Source: Streptomyces sp. TP-A0356 (GTDB taxonomy: Bacteria > Actinomycetota > Actinomycetes > Streptomycetales > Streptomycetaceae). Taken from it: a DNA stretch of 64,000 nucleotides. The stretch's first letter is position 1; each line of letters begins with the position of its first letter. Location of the stretch: contig NZ_BBZJ01000012.1 of NCBI RefSeq assembly GCF_001417775.1, forward strand, positions 310,001 through 374,000, written 5' to 3'. The position numbers and the translations under genes were made by a program. Of the stretch, positions 24,862 through 31,753 are shown piece by piece. The notes beneath the pieces are model-generated. The model did not search any database. It was not told the DNA's origin and saw only the letters and a list, made by a program, of their open reading frames with translations.

Positions 24862-25515
24862 TCAGTCGCGCAGCGCCTCGATGACGCTGGTGAGGTGGGC
24901 ACGGACGGCCGCCTCGGCCGCCTGCGAGTCCCTGGCCCTGATCGCCTCGATCATGGCCAGGTGTTCACTCAGGGACTGCTGCGGGCGCCCCGGCCTGAGC
25001 GCCAACTGGAAGCGGTGACGCACCAGTTGTGCATTGAGCCGCTCCAGCAGCTCCACGGCCGTCTGTTGGCCGGAGAACCGTCTGATCCGGTCGTGCAGGT
25101 CCTGGTTGAGCTCGGAGTACGTCACCGGTTCGCCGTCGGCGACGGCCTTGGTCATCGCCGTGCCGAGGTCGGCCAGTTCGGTCAGCTGCTCGTCGTCGGC
25201 CGCGGCGGCCGCCTTGGCCGCGCACAGCCCTTCCAGGACCATGCGGCACTCGGTGATGGCGACCGCTTCCTCCACGGTCACCACCCGCACCCGCGAGCCG
25301 CGGTTGCGGATCCGCTCGACCAGTCCCTGGCCCTCCAGATCGATGAGCGCCGCCCGGATGCTGGCCCGCGTCACACCGAACTGCTCGGCGAGTTCGTTCT
25401 CCACCAGCCGCTGGGCCGGTGCCATCTCGCCGTGCAGGATCGCCTGCCGCAGCCGCTCCAGCGCGTGCTGCTTGGCCTGCTCTCCGGTGCTCGGACGGGC
25501 TTCCATCGGCATCAT
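24862..25515 (-). CDS. GntR-family (FCD/FadR subgroup) regulator of the aromatic cluster
   Basis: 217 residues. The N-terminal winged helix (about 12-80) contains VENELAEQFGVTRASIRAAL and QGLVERIRNRGSRVR. The C-terminal FCD domain binds a carboxylate ligand with metal: residues in RMVLEG, NQDLHD and SEHLAMIEA fit its Asp/His metal site. It probably represses the gal-like genes and releases DNA when an aromatic acid or pathway intermediate binds. ATG 25515 follows GGGAGGG; ATGs at 25512 and 25506 are alternatives. Its likely operator lies about 50 nt upstream. Confidence 0.85.
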   Translation of the reverse strand: MMPMEARPSTGEQAKQHALERLRQAILHGEMAPAQRLVENELAEQFGVTRASIRAALIDLEGQGLVERIRNRGSRVRVVTVEEAVAITECRMVLEGLCAAKAAAAADDEQLTELADLGTAMTKAVADGEPVTYSELNQDLHDRIRRFSGQQTAVELLERLNAQLVRHRFQLALRPGRPQQSLSEHLAMIEAIRARDSQAAEAAVRAHLTSVIEALRD

Positions 25516-25563
25516 TGCCCTCCCTGAGTGAGTGCCTGTCGAACGTAAATCTAGTCCAACAAG

Positions 25564-25575
25564 ATTGTCAACAAT
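25564..25575. promoter_or_regulatory. GntR/FCD-type operator upstream of the regulator gene
   Basis: ATTGTCAACAAT has complementary arms ATTGT and ACAAT. It lies 49 nt before the regulator start and shares eleven identical bases with the site before the MFS gene, pointing to autoregulation plus control of uptake. Confidence 0.65.
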
Positions 25576-25814
25576 TTTGTTCTCTAAATTGCGCGCACAT
25601 CTGGCGGCGTACGGTCCCAGGCAGCGCCGCTGTCCGCCGGGCGACGGACCGTCGCACCGGAGCGCGTCAGCCCCTGCGGTGGAGCAAGGCGAGCGGTTCG
25701 ATCACCGCCTGCGTCGCGGGGTGCGGATCGTCCCGCCACCGGGCGAGGCGCACGGCGATGGGCTTGCCTGTGGCACCCCACGCGCGTCGGGGCCGCTCGC
25801 GGACGGCACCGACG

Positions 25815-26234
25815 TCATGAGCCGTTCGTGACGGGGGCCAGCCAGATCCCGACGATCGCGGCGACCAGCCCGGTGGCCGCGTCGTGCCAACTGGCGCGGG
25901 GAGTGGGACCGCCCTGCGCGAGGGCACGCTCACGTTCGGCGGACATGTGAAGCATCCACTCGCGTGCCATGGTTCCGCGTTCGGCGCGGATCTCGGGCGC
26001 CAGATCGGGCAGACAGTGGTGCAGTCCGTCAAGCACCTGCCGCAGCGACGGCGAGGACAGGGACTCCTCGACCATGATCGCGCGCATCGCCGGGTCGGTC
26101 ATCACCTGGGCGCAGAACCGCGCGTACCAGGTGGGGCTGCCCACGGCCGCCAGATCGGCCGCCGGCGGGGCGGCCAGGCCCGTGACGCCGACGGCGAGAC
26201 CGACCGCGGCGACGATGCGCCGTGTGGAGATCAT
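25815..26234 (-). pseudogene. Chimeric ORF: secretion signal joined to TetR C-terminal domain
   Basis: 139 residues. Residues 1-27 (MISTRRIVAAVGLAVGVTGL onwards) look like the signal peptide of a small secreted Streptomyces protein. From about residue 33 the sequence is the ligand-binding half of a TetR regulator (RFCAQVMTDPAMRAIMVEES, then PRASWHDAATGLVAAIVGIW). No helix-turn-helix is present. A deletion has most likely joined the start of one gene to the end of another. The frame is open and could be translated, but a functional regulator is not expected. It is divergent from the SnoaL-like gene. Confidence 0.65.
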
Positions 26235-26403
26235 GCTTCGCGCAACTCCACCGGGCCGCGGCGGTCACGGGCCTTCGGCCCGGCTGCGCCGGGGGGCGCA
26301 CAGGTCCGCTGCGCTTGCCGGGGCCCGCACGGCGGAGGAGGCTCGAAGAAGAGGCCTTCGCGGCCCACCGCTCGCCGGGCCGCGGCCTTCCAAGGAGGTC
26401 ACC

Positions 26404-26769
26404 ATGGGCACCGCGGCAGGTACCGCCTTCGACACGGAGACCCTGCGCCGAGGCATAGAAGGGGAGGACGCGGCGACTCTGCTGTCGCTCTACACGGACG
26501 ACGCGGAGATCCGCATCATCGACCGCAACACCCAGCCCAGTCACCCGAAGGTCCTGCACGGCCGGCACGAGATCGGCGACATGCTCGACGACGTCTACAG
26601 CCGGGACATGACCCACCACCTGGACCAGTGCGTCGTCCAGGGTGACCATGTCGCCTTCACCGAGTCGTGCCGGTACGCCGATGGTGTCCGGGTGCTCGCC
26701 AACTCGATGGTTTCGTTGCGCGACGGCAAGATCGCCGAGCAGATCCTCATCCAGGCATGGGACGAGTAG
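26404..26769 (+). CDS. SnoaL/NTF2-like protein
   Basis: 121 residues with the cone-shaped NTF2-like fold pattern: an N-terminal helix (FDTETLRRGIEGEDAATLLS), the strand YTDDAEIRIID, and the C-terminal sheet LRDGKIAEQILIQAW. Such proteins are small cyclases, isomerases or binding proteins; no catalytic residues can be assigned. The start is secure because AAGGAGGTCA directly precedes ATG 26404. A hairpin follows the stop, so the gene is probably monocistronic. Confidence 0.78.
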   Translation: MGTAAGTAFDTETLRRGIEGEDAATLLSLYTDDAEIRIIDRNTQPSHPKVLHGRHEIGDMLDDVYSRDMTHHLDQCVVQGDHVAFTESCRYADGVRVLANSMVSLRDGKIAEQILIQAWDE

Positions 26770-26784
26770 GACGGCGACGGCCCC

Positions 26785-26821
26785 GAAGGTCCAGGTCGGC
26801 TCGCGGCTCTCCCGGACCTTC
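26785..26821 (+). terminator. Hairpin after the SnoaL-like gene
   Basis: GAAGGTCC (26785-26792) pairs with GGACCTTC (26814-26821), 15 nt after the stop codon, with further partial pairing inside the loop. Confidence 0.45.
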
Positions 26822-26888
26822 TCGGCGCGGGCGGCACTGGGCCACCGGCGCCGGACCGGCCGCTTCGACCTGACGCGACCCGCTCCCC

Positions 26889-26990
26889 GACGTCAAGCCG
26901 GGGGCCGTGGTGATCGACGCCGGGTACAACCCGGGCAACGACGGCGACGTCGACTTCGAGCCGCCGTCACCCGGGCCGCTCTCATCACTA
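26889..26990 (+). pseudogene. folD remnant (methylene-THF dehydrogenase/cyclohydrolase fragment)
   Basis: On the plus strand the frame from 26889 reads DVKPGAVVIDAGYNPGNDGD then VDFE, a conserved stretch near the C-terminus of FolD. A one-base slip then moves to a frame reading AVTRAALIT, the next FolD segment (normally ALITPVPGGVGP), after which similarity stops. There is no start and no flanking match, so this is a short relic. It lies just past the SnoaL gene terminator and converges on the TetR gene. Confidence 0.65.
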
Positions 26991-27028
26991 CCCACGAGCG
27001 AAGCGCGGGGCGGGGCGGGGGCCGCGGC

Positions 27029-27688
27029 TCAGGCGTCCGGCGGCCATCCCGCCGGGCGCAGTATGGCCAGCAGCTGCCGGACCAGTTCGTCCACGATCTC
27101 GTCGAGGGACGCGTCCACCCAGCCGGCCCGCCAGTCGTGCAGCAGACCATTGACGCTGCCGATGAACGCCGTGGCCGCGATCCGGTAGTCCCGCGGGGCC
27201 GCTTCGCCCCGCGCGGCGGCTTCGGCGGCCTCCGCGCAGATGAAGTCGACCCAGCGGGAACGGCGTTCGAGCCGCTGCTCCTCCAACCGGGGGCTGACCC
27301 CGATGATCTCGACGAAGGTGATACGGATCCGGCGCGGATCGGAGGTGACGTTCGCCGCGTAGGCCCGGAAGATCGCGGCGGCACGCTCGGGGAGCGGCAG
27401 GTCGCGGGCCTCGACGAGGGCGGCGTGGGCGGCCTGTTCCGCCCAGTCGTTGACCTGGAGGTGCAGGGCGGCGAGGACGTCCTCCAGCGTGTGGAACTCC
27501 TCGTAGAACTGACGGGTCGACAGCCCTGCCGCCTCGCTCAGCGCCGCGACCGTGGTTGACCGGAAGCCGGGGCTCTCGCCGAAGAGCTGGAGCGCGGCCT
27601 CCAGGAACCGCCTGCGCCGCTCGGCCTGCCGCTCCTCGGCCGACCTGCCGCCGTACCGGCCCGTCGGCTGCCTGAGCCTGCCCGCCAC
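27029..27688 (-). CDS. TetR-family transcriptional regulator
   Basis: 219 residues. The N-terminal helix-turn-helix is FLEAALQLFGESPGFRSTTV with AALSEAAGLSTRQFYEEF. The ligand domain is typical but identifies no ligand. GTG 27688 follows GGAGGGGGG. It is divergent from a secreted beta-propeller gene, and a perfect inverted repeat lies between (27774-27789), so it probably controls itself and that gene. Confidence 0.88.
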   Translation of the reverse strand: MAGRLRQPTGRYGGRSAEERQAERRRRFLEAALQLFGESPGFRSTTVAALSEAAGLSTRQFYEEFHTLEDVLAALHLQVNDWAEQAAHAALVEARDLPLPERAAAIFRAYAANVTSDPRRIRITFVEIIGVSPRLEEQRLERRSRWVDFICAEAAEAAARGEAAPRDYRIAATAFIGSVNGLLHDWRAGWVDASLDEIVDELVRQLLAILRPAGWPPDA

Positions 27689-27773
27689 AAGCTTCCCCCC
27701 TCCTCACGGTGATCCGTTCGCCTGCCGCCCAATTTTGTCGTGCACGGAGTCTTGTGAAGGGGGCCGCCCCTTC

Positions 27774-27789
27774 CTTACTTTCCAGTAAG
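27774..27789. promoter_or_regulatory. Probable TetR operator
   Basis: CTTACTTTCCAGTAAG has perfect 6-bp arms (CTTACT and AGTAAG) with a 4-nt centre. It lies in the 231-nt divergent promoter between the TetR gene and the beta-propeller gene. Confidence 0.6.
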
Positions 27790-27919
27790 TCACTCTGAAC
27801 GCAGTCGTGTTCAGATTTCCGGGCCGCAGCTTCCCCGGTTCAGGCGATCCGGAGCACCAGTCGGCAACCATTGTCATGCCCCCACCAAGAGCTCGGCCAT
27901 CACAGAGAGGGACTCCGTC

Positions 27920-29191
27920 ATGTCCGTCCTCAGAGCCCGGCACCTCCTCTCCATCGCCGCCGTCCTCGCCCTGACCGCCGGCGGCACGGCGACGGCCGCC
28001 TCCGCGCAGGACTCCTCCGCCGCACTGCGGGAGGTGATGTTCGTGGGCAACAACTGGGACGGCACCGCCGACGTCATCAGGTCCAGCGGTGACTTCGCGC
28101 GGATCGGCCGCATCAACGTGATCCCCGACAAGAACCAGCGGATGGCGGAGATCAACGCCGATCCCATCAGGTGGATCTACTTCCAGGCCATCCGCAACAG
28201 CGTCGGGGAGGGGCACGACCAGTTCGTCGACGACATGTACTCCACCCCGGACGGGAAGTCGATGGTCGTCTCCCGGCCGAGCTTCGCGGACGTCGTGTCC
28301 ATCGACCTCGCCACCGGAAGGATCAACTGGCGCTTCCCGGTGGCGGGTTACCGAGCCGATCACATGGGCCTGTCCCCCGACGGCACCCGGATCGCGGTCT
28401 CGGCCTCGACCGCGAACAAGGTACAGGTGCTGGACATCGGCACCGGCAAGGAGCTGGGCGAGTTCGCCACCGGTGACAAGCCGCACGAGAACATCTTCAC
28501 CAAGGACGGCAAGTACCTCTGGAACATGTCCATCGGTGAGGTCAACACATCGCTCGACGACCCGGCTCTGGACTGGACGAAGGGCGACCGCCACATCACG
28601 ATCGTGGACGCGACCACCTTCAAGCAGGTCAGGACCATCGACATGCGGAGCCGACTGGACGCCGTCGGCCTCAAGGACTTCTCCAACGCGGTACGGCCCG
28701 CGGTCTTCGGCCCGGACGAGTCCAAGCTCTACTTCCAGGTGTCGTTCTTCAACGGCTTCCTGGAGTACGACGTGGCCGCCGACCGGATCACCCGGGTGAA
28801 GACCCTGCCGAAGAACCCGGCGACCAGCGAGGACCGTACGACATGGGTCAACGACTCACGCCACCACGGCATTTCCATGAACCCCGCCGGCACCAAGCTG
28901 TGCATAGCGGGGACCATGGACGACTACGCGACCGTCGTCGACCGCGCCACCCTCCAGGAGGGCCCGCTCGTCACCGCGTCCAAGCCCTACTGGGCGACCG
29001 TCAGCGGCGACGGCAAGGACTGCATCATCTCCGAGAGCGGCGCCGACCAGGTCACCGCGATCGACTTCGCGACGGGCCAGAAGGTGGTCTCGGTCCCGGT
29101 CGGCGACCACCCGCAGCGGGTGCGCCTGGCGCACGTCCCCGCGGACTGGACGGGTCCCTCCGCCAGGGCCCTTCCGACGGGTCTCCGTTAG
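27920..29191 (+). CDS. Secreted beta-propeller (YVTN/YncE-like) protein
   Basis: 423 residues. Residues 1-29 are a signal peptide ending ASA. The remainder has repeated propeller blades with motifs such as MYSTPDGKSMVVSRPS, MGLSPDGTRIAVSAS and ISMNPAGTKLCIAG, each a strand pair ending in a D-G turn. It acts outside the membrane, perhaps binding a ligand or partner protein; no catalytic motif is seen. The stop lies 7 nt from that of the convergent GH5 gene. Divergence from a TetR gene suggests inducible expression. Confidence 0.8.
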   Translation: MSVLRARHLLSIAAVLALTAGGTATAASAQDSSAALREVMFVGNNWDGTADVIRSSGDFARIGRINVIPDKNQRMAEINADPIRWIYFQAIRNSVGEGHDQFVDDMYSTPDGKSMVVSRPSFADVVSIDLATGRINWRFPVAGYRADHMGLSPDGTRIAVSASTANKVQVLDIGTGKELGEFATGDKPHENIFTKDGKYLWNMSIGEVNTSLDDPALDWTKGDRHITIVDATTFKQVRTIDMRSRLDAVGLKDFSNAVRPAVFGPDESKLYFQVSFFNGFLEYDVAADRITRVKTLPKNPATSEDRTTWVNDSRHHGISMNPAGTKLCIAGTMDDYATVVDRATLQEGPLVTASKPYWATVSGDGKDCIISESGADQVTAIDFATGQKVVSVPVGDHPQRVRLAHVPADWTGPSARALPTGLR

Positions 29192-29198
29192 AAGCGCC

Positions 29199-31073
29199 CT
29201 AGCTGATCTCCTTCGCCGCCCATGCCGACAGCTCCGTCCGCGCCGCACTCAGCAGGGTGGCGGACGGAGCCGTCGCCCCGTTCGTGACCAGGGCGTAGTG
29301 CAGGGAGTTCGCGTCGGAGGCGGTGAGCAGGAGCCGCTTGCTGCCCGTGCCGCCGGGTTCGTTCGCCACGGCGATCGGGGTGGACCTCGTGTACCCGGGC
29401 GGTCCCGCCACGGTGCCGAGGTCGGAGACCACCGTGGTGGAGGCGGCCGGGAAGGAGGCGGGCAGATGCAGCTCCGTCGGCGCCGAGGAGTCCTTCGAGC
29501 GCCAGACCAGGAGTCCGTACTGCCCCGACCCCACCAGCTGCGCCACATTCGGGAGCGAGCTCGGGACCGGGTTCCAGGTCAGCGCCGCCGAACCGTCCCG
29601 GGAGCGGTCCTCGTAGGTGAAGGCGACCGTGGTTCCGGCCGTGGCGCTCGGGTAGAGGCGGTCCAGCAGGCGGCCGTCCTGCCGCAGCACGGGGGCGCCC
29701 GTGCCGTCGAGCGCCACCGCCGAGAGGTCCTCGTCGTTCCACGCGTCCGCGGAGGTGAGGACCTTGTCGGGGTTGCCGTTCATCAGCTCGTGGTGCCGGC
29801 CGTTGTAGAGGTCCCACTGCCACTGCGTGCCGGACAGCACCGGCCCCGAGTCCACCGGGTTCGACCACCAACTCGCACCCGGCAGGCGGGAGTCGAGGGC
29901 CTGGTACATCGCCTTGACCACCGTGGGGGCCTTGTCGGAGACCGGGCCGGTCAGTGGATGGCCGAACTCGCTGACGATCGCGGCCGTGCCCAGGGCGGCG
30001 GCCCGGTCACGCACGCTCCCGAAGTCATCCGCGTACTGCCCGTCGCTCGCCTTGCCCCACATCAGGATGCCGGAGATGGCCTTCTGGTCGTAGAAGTGGG
30101 TGTTGAAGACGTAGCGCGGGCCGATAGCGCCGACGTCGAGGAGTCCGCCCTCCTGCTTCTGGGAGGAGATGTTGGCGTTCCAGAAGAGGTTCGGCTCGAC
30201 GAAGGCCGGCTTGTCCTGCCAGCCCGCCGCGTCCATGCGTGCGCGGACCTTCGCGTAGAACGGCCAGAGCAGGTTCCGCTCCCAGCCGCGGCTCGTCTGC
30301 CCGGAGTCGTACGTGCCCGCGTAGGGCTCGTTGAACGGGTCGAGGCCGACGACGTTGGCGAACTCGTCGTCCGTCAGCCGCTGTTCGACGTACGCCATGG
30401 TCTTCTCGGCGGTGGCCAGGAACGCGTCCTGGACACCGTACGCGTTGTGCCAGAAGTCGTACGACGCCTTGGTCACCGCGTGGTTCTGGGTGATGTTCTG
30501 TCCCCAGAAGAGACAGATCCCGCAGGACTCGGTGGGGTAGTCGCCCGCGTCCACCGCCCACTTGGGGGCGCCGTCGCCGGTGTACCAGCTGCCCTGGTCG
30601 AAGAGGTGGCGGGAGTAGAGGTCCTGGTGGAAGTCGGGGAAGACGCGGATGCCGGCGTCGAGGAACGCGCGCATCTGGTCGGTGACCGCGGCGAGGTAGG
30701 CCGTGTCGAGCCGGCCGCGCACGGGCTCGGCATGCGCCCAGGAGAGCAGGAAACGGACCGTGTTGCCGCCGCCCAGGGTGCGCAGGGCGGTCGCGGACTT
30801 CCTGGCGTCGGCGACCGAGGCGAACGGCAGCCCGCCGTTCTCCTCCAGCTTGGTCTCGCCGGAGACGTTGTAGCCGCGCAGGACGACCTCGCGGCCGAGG
30901 CCGTCGGTGAAACGGCCGCCCTGGACGGCGAGGGTGGTGGCCGCCTGGGCGTCGAACCAGAGGGAGTCGGGAAGGGGGGCGGCGGCCGCGGGCCGGACGC
31001 CCGACGCCGCGAGGAGGCCGGTGAGCGACACGAGAACGCCGAACAGACGCACGCGTAACCTTGCCATGCTCAT
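29199..31073 (-). CDS. Secreted GH5 glycoside hydrolase, endoglycoceramidase-like
   Basis: 624 residues. A signal peptide (about 1-32) ends AAA. The GH5 catalytic barrel has RGYNVSGETK, SWAHAEP, FPDFHQDLYSRH, the acid/base Glu in GLDPFNEP and the nucleophile Glu in IVSEFG. The DFHQD motif and overall layout match endoglycoceramidase II, which cuts the bond between the sugar chain and ceramide in glycosphingolipids. The C-terminal domain (about 480-624) is beta-rich as in that family. ATG 31073 is the longest plausible start; ATG 31067 is close by. Confidence 0.85.
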   Translation of the reverse strand: MSMARLRVRLFGVLVSLTGLLAASGVRPAAAAPLPDSLWFDAQAATTLAVQGGRFTDGLGREVVLRGYNVSGETKLEENGGLPFASVADARKSATALRTLGGGNTVRFLLSWAHAEPVRGRLDTAYLAAVTDQMRAFLDAGIRVFPDFHQDLYSRHLFDQGSWYTGDGAPKWAVDAGDYPTESCGICLFWGQNITQNHAVTKASYDFWHNAYGVQDAFLATAEKTMAYVEQRLTDDEFANVVGLDPFNEPYAGTYDSGQTSRGWERNLLWPFYAKVRARMDAAGWQDKPAFVEPNLFWNANISSQKQEGGLLDVGAIGPRYVFNTHFYDQKAISGILMWGKASDGQYADDFGSVRDRAAALGTAAIVSEFGHPLTGPVSDKAPTVVKAMYQALDSRLPGASWWSNPVDSGPVLSGTQWQWDLYNGRHHELMNGNPDKVLTSADAWNDEDLSAVALDGTGAPVLRQDGRLLDRLYPSATAGTTVAFTYEDRSRDGSAALTWNPVPSSLPNVAQLVGSGQYGLLVWRSKDSSAPTELHLPASFPAASTTVVSDLGTVAGPPGYTRSTPIAVANEPGGTGSKRLLLTASDANSLHYALVTNGATAPSATLLSAARTELSAWAAKEIS

Positions 31074-31155
31074 AACAATCAGGGCGATTCACGAACTGCG
31101 TCAACACCCCTGCGCCGCCCCGATGAACGCGCTTTCCACGGCCATGGGCTCACTG

Positions 31156-31194
31156 GGGCACGTCCATGCTCGAAGGGGTGCGCTGGACGTGCCC
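31156..31194 (-). terminator. Hairpin after the phosphoesterase gene
   Basis: GGGCACGTCCA (31156-31166) and TGGACGTGCCC (31184-31194) form a perfect 11-bp stem just after the minus-strand stop at 31200. Confidence 0.65.
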
Positions 31195-31199
31195 GGCAG

Positions 31200-31712
31200 T
31201 CATCCCAGTCCCTTGCGCGGGGGCAGCCGGTGCGTCTCCACGGCCGTCAGTGCGCCGCCCTGCACGACCGCCGTCATATAGGTGCAGTGGGGCTGGCGCC
31301 GCCGATCGGTCGGGGAGCCGGGGTTGAGCAGCCGCAGCCCGGTGTCCGTGATGGTGTCCCAGGGGATGTGGCTGTGACCGAAGACCAGTACGTCCAGATC
31401 GGGGAAGCGGTCGGCGCAGCGGCGCTCCCGGCCCTGGGCGGGGCCGGTCTCGTGGACTACACCGAGGCGCAGACCGTCGAGCTCGGCGCGGGCCACTTCC
31501 GGGAGCCGGGCCCGCAGGGCGGGGCCGTCGTTGTTGCCGTGCACGGCGATCAGCCGCGCGGACCGGCTCTCCAGCAGGTCGAGTGTGGCGACGTCCACCC
31601 AGTCGCCGGCGTGGATCACGACGTCGGCGCGCGGGAGTTCGGCCAGGAGCTGTGCCGGCAGTTCCCGGGCACGCTTGGGGACGTGGGTGTCGGACATCAG
31701 GAGCAGACGCAC
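31200..31712 (-). CDS. YfcE/MJ0936-type metallophosphoesterase
   Basis: 170 residues. The metal motifs are ordered as expected: MSDTH, HAGDWVD, HGNNDG, GVVHE, and FGHSHIPW. These small calcineurin-like enzymes hydrolyse phosphodiesters, including cyclic nucleotides in some members, using Mn or Ni. The GTG at 31712 has only a weak ribosome binding site. It lies 42 nt after the stop of the SpoIIE phosphatase on the same strand, so the two may be cotranscribed. Confidence 0.87.
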   Translation of the reverse strand: MRLLLMSDTHVPKRARELPAQLLAELPRADVVIHAGDWVDVATLDLLESRSARLIAVHGNNDGPALRARLPEVARAELDGLRLGVVHETGPAQGRERRCADRFPDLDVLVFGHSHIPWDTITDTGLRLLNPGSPTDRRRQPHCTYMTAVVQGGALTAVETHRLPPRKGLG

Positions 31713-31753
31713 GAGGTCAGGGTGTCATGGCGGTCGGCGCGGGGCACCCGGCG

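Noticed and set aside
25590..25814. Minus-strand frame ending near 25680 (ARWRDDPHPATQAVIEPL) as a possible regulator C-terminus
   Set aside because: I could not match it to a family with any confidence; it has no start and may be chance.
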